From Kiritimatiellia bacterium (GTDB lineage: Bacteria; Verrucomicrobiota; Kiritimatiellia; RFP12; UBA1067), in NCBI GenBank assembly GCA_024405255.1, contig JAKSOY010000028.1:1-27250 (forward strand): DNA of 27,250 nt, in the 5' to 3' direction. The translations under genes and the position numbers were made by a program. Shown here piece after piece: positions 17,601 through 22,430 of this stretch (position 1 is the stretch's first letter; each line of letters starts with the position of its first letter). The notes beneath the pieces are model-generated. The model did not search any database. It was not told the DNA's origin and worked only from the letters and a program-made list of their open reading frames with translations.

Positions 17601-18305
17601 TACGGCTCGAACTATCTGCATAGCGACAAGAAGGCGGGGGCGGACCTGTGGGTCAAGTATACGCCGAACCTCCCCACGGGCGGCGTCTATCAGGTAAAGG
17701 GGATCTGGAATTCGAGCGAGGAACGGGCGAAGCACGCCGTCTATGAAATCACACATGCGGACGGCGTGACGCGCGTGACGGCGGACCAGACGGTGAACTC
17801 TGGACAGTGGACGATTCTCGGCGCGTGGCGTTTCGAGGCGGGCCGGAAGGGGAGTGTGCGGATTCTGACGGAAGGGGCCGAAGGCGAGTGGGTGATCGCC
17901 GATGCGGTGCTGTTCTCGCCGCAACCCGACCTCACGGATCTCGACGGCAATGGATTGCCTGATGCGTGGGAGCGGGCGAATTTCCTCGTTCGCAACGGCG
18001 TCGATCCGGCCGCCGATCCCGATGGCGACGGCTACACGAACCGCGACGAGTGGTGGGCGGGAAGCGATCCCAACGACGTGCGAAGTGTCTTCCGCATCGA
18101 TTCGGCGACGGTGGGAACCGCACGTCGGATCACGCTCAGCTGGCCGAGCTGCGAAGGCCGCACCTACACGGTGTGGCGTGCGAACCGGCTGGGCGATCCT
18201 TTCATGCTCTATCGCGACGGCATCGAAGCCACGCCGCCGGAAAATGAAATCACGCTCCCCTCCGATGACGCCGATTCCGCGTTCTACCGCATTGGTGTGC
18301 GCTGA
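14694..18305 (+). CDS. SGNH hydrolase fused to FAD-dependent oxidoreductase with golvesin-like modules
   Basis: A 1203-residue exported protein (signal about 1-26). The SGNH hydrolase has GDS35IT, G-Y-GGN (80-84), HSGHN (108-112) and DMVH (D199, H202), a complete Ser/Asp/His set with oxyanion residues, as in carbohydrate deacetylases. A CBM-like beta domain (LLVEAESF, about 235-370) follows. The FAD_oxidored domain (about 395-795) has GGGIAG (405-410), a GGNASGE segment and KRESRRILGDYV. Two golvesin/Xly-like carbohydrate-binding repeats lie at 813-939 and 944-1076 (VDN...GTW / GKW and ADA endings). A calcium-binding-like stretch (DLDGNGLPD, DPDGDGYTN, about 1080-1130) and a short C-terminal beta module end the protein. 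GAGG at 14684-14687 is the ribosome site. Both catalytic parts look intact, so it may deacetylate and oxidise one glycan; substrates are unknown. Confidence 0.8.
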   Translation: MNGCMRRIIWSVCVGAALSASAVTRAFSLICVGDSITEGGATFTTYRIPLAEQCVAKGWEVVFRGSRATEASGTRLRHEGYGGNTAEQVAAKFATHFATNVSDVVFIHSGHNHFVDEGPIPGILGAYRSIVETARAANPRVTLLLARPITSGKLPKYSYLPQLGESVSALAAELDTPASRALVVDAADGFDWHTDTVADMVHPNAAGAAKIARKIVGALEAFFASREAVYTVPNGLLVEAESFAQPGGWANDTQSVERMGSPYLLAHGLGVPVADATTRVTIPAAGAWRVWVRTRDWTPDWSGEKPGRFRVTVNGVQLAPVFGTMPSDWGWVDGGTVTLPAAAVELRLTDLTGFDGRCDALYLTQDLAASAPPEDPVALARWRAQARGEAGTPEATTQADLVVVGGGIAGTCAAIAAAESGLSVALVQDRAMLGGNASGEIRVKTQGEVRHRIVQAVANTKENTNPYAHVDDTNRLAFVSGFTNIAVYTGWRAYGAVTNGTREIVGVDARDVVTGARRRFVAPLYVDATGDGWLGYWAGAAWRMGREAKTEYNESLAQTLADTSTMGNSAMWTSRVAAGARTFPDVPWALPVSGTRSATSGSWKWEAGLGVDENTIWNAEMLRDRLLRAVYGSFWRAKQNASNANRELDWVPFNAGKRESRRILGDYVVRQADVEKAVWFEDAIGTSTWSIDLHFYEDASGFIAGTKQVSVPRWYMPYRALCCRDVPNLFLAGRCASFTHVAMGSSRVMNTGGQMGVAVGYAAGLCRKYGCRPRDVYRDPAKTEELQKLIGGTWPQRPDTGLTGYSKAQLTKVIVDNVDAQVSGTWTLSSSESERYGANYLHNGKVANANTWVWYNATLPEDGVWRLFQYWNGNSSRSEAVPIHVVTLEGTVTVYDDMTSPSGGWKQIGLWRFGSNPAATVRTDGTTGFVIADAFQWVRVAGETLVDNSDSEGVEISGKWVTSSYNANRYGSNYLHSDKKAGADLWVKYTPNLPTGGVYQVKGIWNSSEERAKHAVYEITHADGVTRVTADQTVNSGQWTILGAWRFEAGRKGSVRILTEGAEGEWVIADAVLFSPQPDLTDLDGNGLPDAWERANFLVRNGVDPAADPDGDGYTNRDEWWAGSDPNDVRSVFRIDSATVGTARRITLSWPSCEGRTYTVWRANRLGDPFMLYRDGIEATPPENEITLPSDDADSAFYRIGVR

Positions 18306-18406
18306 TGGTGTCCGTTCGTGAACGGGTTTGTCGATGAGGCTGTGATCGGTTGTTCGCGGAGGTAACGGATGAGGACGGTGAACGAGGAATATGGGAGGCA
18401 CGAGTC

Positions 18407-18919
18407 ATGTCGTTGACGGCATGTGTAATAATCTTTATTGTCGCGGTCGTGCTCAATCTTGCATGGGTTATGATTGAGAAGCGTCTCGATGCCGAACCGT
18501 CGGTTCCTAATTATCGTCCAGACGAAGGTGTTGACGATGTGTCGTTGAAAGCCGTTCCAGAAGTTCTGAAGAATTTTGGCGTAGCAGCATCCTCGGCTTG
18601 CACGATCGCAACGTCTCTGCCGCAGGACGTCAAGTCGTTCTTTGAACGTTACGAGAGGTTGCAGTTTGAAGGTGTGATTGACCTGAATCGGTCGTACCTG
18701 GAAAGTCCCTACGGCGAAAACGAAGCATTCATTAAAATCGGATTGATGAGCGAGGAGGATGTCCTGCTCGTCAGGAAGTCCGATTCAGATGCAAACATCT
18801 ACATTGTCGGAAGCGAGGATGGCAACCCGAAGACCCCAGAACTTTTTGCAACATCGTTAACGAATCTGCTGGCCATTGCCTGGCATGACTACAATCGGCT
18901 GGAAGAGACGGTTCAATGA
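18407..18919 (+). CDS. Membrane-anchored SUKH-like (SMI1/KNR4-like) small protein
   Basis: A 170-residue protein. GGGAGG at 18393-18398, 8 nt before ATG 18407, decides the start over an upstream in-frame TTG at 18350. A single hydrophobic helix (about residues 3-23, ACVIIFIVAVVLNLAWVMI) is followed by a positively charged EKRL, so the bulk is probably cytosolic with an N-terminal anchor. The soluble part has SLPQDVKSFFERY, FIKIG and a final LFATSLTNLLAIAW, an arrangement like SUKH/SMI1-KNR4 domains, which include contact-dependent toxin immunity proteins. No toxin gene is next to it. It marks the start of the AT-richer stretch and precedes the restriction-modification genes by about 200 nt. 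The family call is tentative. Confidence 0.6.
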   Translation: MSLTACVIIFIVAVVLNLAWVMIEKRLDAEPSVPNYRPDEGVDDVSLKAVPEVLKNFGVAASSACTIATSLPQDVKSFFERYERLQFEGVIDLNRSYLESPYGENEAFIKIGLMSEEDVLLVRKSDSDANIYIVGSEDGNPKTPELFATSLTNLLAIAWHDYNRLEETVQ

Positions 18920-19025
18920 TTTTCTCCGTTGCTTCGTGACTCCGTGTGAACGCCGCAGGCCGTGAGGGAGGGCGCGGCGAAAAACTCAGCTGTACCTAGT
19001 GACCTAAGAAACGAAGTGACTACTT

Positions 19026-19107
19026 TCGGTGATTTGACCGATTACAGACCCACGTACACATACCAGGTGATTTCGGGTGTGAAATCGAAACACAGGTATG
19101 GTATAAT
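19026..19107 (+). promoter_or_regulatory. Extended -10 promoter of the R-M genes with overlapping dyads
   Basis: TGGTATAAT (19099-19107) is an extended -10 element. The matching -35 position 19079-19084 (GTGAAA) is poor. A perfect 6-bp inverted repeat, GATTTC (19069-19074) and GAAATC (19081-19086), covers that -35 region and is a candidate operator. A second dyad, TCGGT/ACCGA, lies at 19026-19030 and 19037-19041. The predicted start is near 19114. The rest of 18920-19131 holds no ORF; the GC dyad at about 18954-18980 lacks a T-tract. Confidence 0.55.
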
Positions 19108-19131
19108 AATGACAAATCGTTAGGGATGATT

Positions 19132-20706
19132 ATGGTTCAGAAACGCTTGAAAAAATCAGATCGTAAAATCGCTCCGCAGAAAGAACCAGAGAATGCGGTC
19201 AAGAAGACCGTTCTCGTGGGAACATATAAAGGCGACCAGCTGAAATCCTGGCCGGGGTTTTACAATTATCCGATTTCGCCCAAGGATAAAATCGACATCG
19301 AAAGTGCGAAACGGGTGAATGAACTATGGCTTTTCCAAGGAGCGAAAGCGGGGCATTTTTTCGCGGCGGAATATGTGGGACAGTTCACTCGTACGGAATT
19401 GAAGGAACGTTTCGCCTACCCGGCCAAAGGGGAAGGCCATGGGAACACCTACCTTCTTTATCGAACAACAGAGACGGAGATATATGACCCGGAGACGGGT
19501 CTCGCCGAGGCGGTTATCGTCCGTTCGTCCGATTTTGCCACCGCACCCAAGGTGCGCAAGCAGATCAAGGCCTATCTCGAATCGCCTGATCGCAAAGATC
19601 CTATCGTTTCGAATCTTGTTCCGAAAATCCTTACCAAGCTCCCTAAAGAAGTTCTGCGCGTGTGTGAAGAAGCCGTTCAGCTGGACTTCCTTTGTTCATT
19701 TGACCGTGAGGCGCTGAAACTAAAAGTTCTTGAGGCGAAAAGGATTATGGATGATGCATGCCAAGATGGGCGGTTGACGTGCGTTGAAATTTGTGCAGGC
19801 GCGGGTGGACAGGCAATCGGGCTGGAGCGAGCCGGCTTTTCTCATGTTGCACTAGTGGAGTATGAGAGTGAGTATTGTGAAGTTTTGAAGCGGAATAATC
19901 CGCAGTGGAATGTCATTTGTGCGGATGTCCATCAATTTGACGGTCGTCCATACGAAGGCGTTGACTTGTTGGCTGGAGGAGTCCCGTGTCCACCGTTCTC
20001 AGTAGCGTCAAAACAATTGGGAGCGAATGATGAACGCGATTTATTCCCCGAGGCAATTCGACTTATATCTGAGATAAAACCTCGTGCTGTCATGATTGAG
20101 AATGTTCGAGGCTTGCTCGATCCCAAGTTTGACGAGTATCGTACGTCAATTTTGGATCGTATTACCAAGTTGGGATATGTGACACAGATTAAATTACTGC
20201 ATGCAAGTGATTTTGGCGTTCCTCAAATCCGCCCTCGTGTTGTGATTGTTGGAATCCGCAACGACCTTGGAACGGTTTTCACCTATCCCGAACCAAATGA
20301 AAATCCAGCACCGACTGTTGGCGTCGCTTTATATGACATGATGGCAGCTAATGGCTGGCGTGGGGTTTCAGAATGGGCACGAAAGGCAAAAACGGTAGCT
20401 CCTACGATTGTAGGAGGAAGTAAGAAACATGGTGGCCCCGATTTAGGCCCAACACGTGCTCGAAGAGCTTGGGCAGAACTTGGAGTCGACGGATTGGGGG
20501 TTGCGAACGAAGCCCCTGCTCCTGATTTTACGGGGATGCCAAAATTAACAAAGGAAATGTTGGCCGTAATTCAAGGGTTTCCCCGTGAGTGGAACTTTGG
20601 TAAAAAGAAAACGGCCGCTTGCCGTATGATTGGGAATGCGTTCCCACCTCCGGTGGCGGCAGCGGTGGGGAATCAAATCAGAAGGTGTTTGACAAATGGA
20701 ATGTGA
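19132..20706 (+). CDS. DNA cytosine-5 methyltransferase of an NgoMIV-type R-M system
   Basis: Transfers a methyl group from SAM to C5 of cytosine in the site cut by the partner nuclease, protecting host DNA. Canonical C5 motifs are all present: motif I EICAGAGGQ (219-227), motif IV VPCPP with nucleophile C286, motif VI ENV (323-325), motif VIII QIRPR (365-369) and motif X GNAFPPP (501-507). A short target-recognition region lies between about 380 and 470. The first 210 residues are an unusual N-terminal extension (LVGTYKGDQLKSWPGFYNY and so on) that I cannot place. AGGGAT at 19122-19127 suits ATG 19132 better than ATG 19126. The recognition site is inferred as GCCGGC from the partner. Base composition is lower in GC than the flanking secreted-protein genes, suggesting transfer. 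The endonuclease gene overlaps its last 11 nt. Confidence 0.9.
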   Translation: MVQKRLKKSDRKIAPQKEPENAVKKTVLVGTYKGDQLKSWPGFYNYPISPKDKIDIESAKRVNELWLFQGAKAGHFFAAEYVGQFTRTELKERFAYPAKGEGHGNTYLLYRTTETEIYDPETGLAEAVIVRSSDFATAPKVRKQIKAYLESPDRKDPIVSNLVPKILTKLPKEVLRVCEEAVQLDFLCSFDREALKLKVLEAKRIMDDACQDGRLTCVEICAGAGGQAIGLERAGFSHVALVEYESEYCEVLKRNNPQWNVICADVHQFDGRPYEGVDLLAGGVPCPPFSVASKQLGANDERDLFPEAIRLISEIKPRAVMIENVRGLLDPKFDEYRTSILDRITKLGYVTQIKLLHASDFGVPQIRPRVVIVGIRNDLGTVFTYPEPNENPAPTVGVALYDMMAANGWRGVSEWARKAKTVAPTIVGGSKKHGGPDLGPTRARRAWAELGVDGLGVANEAPAPDFTGMPKLTKEMLAVIQGFPREWNFGKKKTAACRMIGNAFPPPVAAAVGNQIRRCLTNGM

Positions 20707-21574
20707 TAATCCTGTAATTACAGTCGCTCGGCAGGCTTTTCATCGGGAACTCATTCAAAAAGGAGTTCTCTCGGTCAATCAAGACGGGGTTCCATCGAAT
20801 TCCGATGGAAGTAATCAGCCTTCTCGCGAGATTGGCAGACTGGTGGCAATCCAACTCGGGGCTAAAGTCGTTAAAGAGAAATTGTTGGCTCAATCGGCAG
20901 GAAGACTATTTGAATCCATTGTTTGTGATTTTTTAAAAGCGACATTCCCTCTCCTCCAACATCTTCGTCCGGGGAATTGGGAAATTTTGAACCTTGGAAA
21001 CACCAGCACAACGACGACATCCTCATTTGCACAATATGAGCATCTTTCATATTTGGCAGAAGTCATTAATGCAAACCGAGGGCTGGCGACGATGATTGGT
21101 AATAACTATATGGTTGCACCGGATATTGTGATTGCCCGTGAGTTGTATGATGAAAAAGGATTGAACGGGCCAGGATGTTTTGTAGACAACAAAATCGGCT
21201 TGAAGGCGGATATTCGAAAAATCAACGGGGGGCATCCATTAATGCATGCCTCGATTTCCGCCAAATGGACGATGAGAAGTGATAGAGCGCAGAATAGTCG
21301 TACCGAAGCCTTGAACTTGATTAGAAATCGGAAAGGACATCTTCCACATATTGTTGTCGTGACTGGAGAACCGCTCCCTTCTAGATTGGCGTCATTGGCC
21401 CTTGGAACGGGAGACATTGATTGTGTTTACCATTTTGCTCTGTATGAGTTAGTTGCTGCAGTAAAAGAATATGGCGAAAATGGGCGGGAGGATATCATTG
21501 AACAATTGGAGATGCTCATTGAGGGTAAACGATTGAAAGACATATCGGATCTTCCTTTGGATCTTTGTTGTTAG
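20696..21574 (+). CDS. NgoMIV-like type II restriction endonuclease
   Basis: A 292-residue protein matching the NgoMIV family (about 286 aa, cuts GCCGGC, works as a tetramer). The hallmark segment AKWTMRSDRAQN (189-200) is present. Compared from memory with NgoMIV, the key residues line up with a constant offset of +3: active-site E73, D143, K190 and E204, and the CCGG-reading R194, D196 and R197. This consistency makes the family call strong and suggests that the catalytic centre is intact. The ATG lies inside the methyltransferase gene in another frame, so translation is probably coupled, delaying nuclease synthesis. AGAAGG about 10 nt upstream is a possible ribosome site. GCCGGC occurs in this window (for example 476-481, 1043-1048, 1405-1410, 19831-19836), so the host would need methylation. 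Specificity is inferred. Confidence 0.92.
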   Translation: MECDNPVITVARQAFHRELIQKGVLSVNQDGVPSNSDGSNQPSREIGRLVAIQLGAKVVKEKLLAQSAGRLFESIVCDFLKATFPLLQHLRPGNWEILNLGNTSTTTTSSFAQYEHLSYLAEVINANRGLATMIGNNYMVAPDIVIARELYDEKGLNGPGCFVDNKIGLKADIRKINGGHPLMHASISAKWTMRSDRAQNSRTEALNLIRNRKGHLPHIVVVTGEPLPSRLASLALGTGDIDCVYHFALYELVAAVKEYGENGREDIIEQLEMLIEGKRLKDISDLPLDLCC

Positions 21575-21600
21575 ATAGCTGAACGAAGTGTACGACGGTC

Positions 21601-21921
21601 ATGGAGAATAAGATTGTAACAATAGTGGAAATTGCTCAATCCTTGGATGATCTAAGGCTGAGGATTGAGATCGATTGTCAGGGCTTTATCTCTTTCGCCG
21701 ACAAGTACTGTGATTCGATTCTGTTTTTGCGTGATGCAGATGGGATTGTTGTTGGTGGAAAATTGTGGACGACATACGACCGGGATTTTTCCTATTGCAT
21801 AACGGAGACGCATTTGTATACGGTTCATGGCGATGCCGTTGTTGTGTCGGAATTGTTCACCGATGAAGTACAAGAATGCCTTTGTTCTTTTTTCATGGCA
21901 AGGAGCCGGAGCAACCAATGA
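21601..21921 (+). CDS. Hypothetical protein of the R-M cassette
   Basis: A 106-residue protein of unknown family starting at ATG 21601, 26 nt after the endonuclease stop, with no clear ribosome site. It is soluble by appearance: a strand-rich middle (LRLRIEIDCQGFISF, then SILFLRDADGIVVGGKLW) and no membrane segment or known motif. Its stop overlaps the ASCH gene start (ATGA, 21918-21921), so the two are probably co-translated. Base composition is AT-rich like the R-M genes. It could be an accessory or control protein, but no helix-turn-helix is evident, so no function is assigned. Confidence 0.6.
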   Translation: MENKIVTIVEIAQSLDDLRLRIEIDCQGFISFADKYCDSILFLRDADGIVVGGKLWTTYDRDFSYCITETHLYTVHGDAVVVSELFTDEVQECLCSFFMARSRSNQ

Positions 21922-22415
21922 TCACTCACGCCTTTACTTGTACGGGGCCTTATGCGATTCTCATCATGCTGGGCATCAAGCGGGTCGAGAATCGGAGCAT
22001 GCGTCCGGAGGTGGGGAAGGGGCGGTGTGCCGTGGGGTGTTCGAAGTCGTTTTGCAAGGAAGAGTATGGCAACTTCGTGCAGTGGGCTTCGCGGGCGCTG
22101 CCGGAAGTGGCGTTCGAGGCGATTCCGGCTTGGCGCGACGTGAAGGCGTGGCCGGGGACGATTGTGGGGACGTGCGACTATGCCGTGCGCGGGCGGAACG
22201 ATTTGGTACTGGAGAGCGAACCGCGACAGCACGCGTTCCTCCCTTGGGACGAGGGCTATGATTATTGGTGGGACCTCTCGGGGGTCATCTGCTTCGATCG
22301 GCCGATCCCCTGCCGGGGGAACGTGGGGATGTGGATGATGCCGGAGACGCTCGCGGCACAGGTGACGGCGGCCGACAGCCTTGCACGAAAAATTGTTGTG
22401 AATCATAAGGCCTAA
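21918..22415 (+). CDS. ASCH-domain (PUA-like) protein
   Basis: A 165-residue protein. The N-terminus has the ASCH pattern: a hydrophobic start, then PYAILIMLGIKRVENRS (11-27), where the G-x-K-x-x-E-x-R motif (19-26) is diagnostic, then a strand GRCAVGCSKSF and GTIVGTCDYAV. ASCH domains are RNA- or modified-base-binding PUA relatives; the E. coli member YqfB is an N4-acetylcytidine amidohydrolase. ATG 21918 is preceded by AAGGAG (21900-21905) and GGAG (21908-21911); a longer start at 21876 would add residues outside the domain and has no ribosome site. Base composition rises back to the host-like level within this gene, which may be the right border of the island. The stop is 15 nt before the next gene. 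Confidence 0.75.
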   Translation: MITHAFTCTGPYAILIMLGIKRVENRSMRPEVGKGRCAVGCSKSFCKEEYGNFVQWASRALPEVAFEAIPAWRDVKAWPGTIVGTCDYAVRGRNDLVLESEPRQHAFLPWDEGYDYWWDLSGVICFDRPIPCRGNVGMWMMPETLAAQVTAADSLARKIVVNHKA

Positions 22416-22430
22416 AAGGAGACGGCAGAG

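Noticed and set aside
18312..18325. Terminator after the SGNH-FAD gene
   Set aside because: CCGTT-CGTG-AACGG is a very short hairpin followed only by GTTTGTC; too weak to call.
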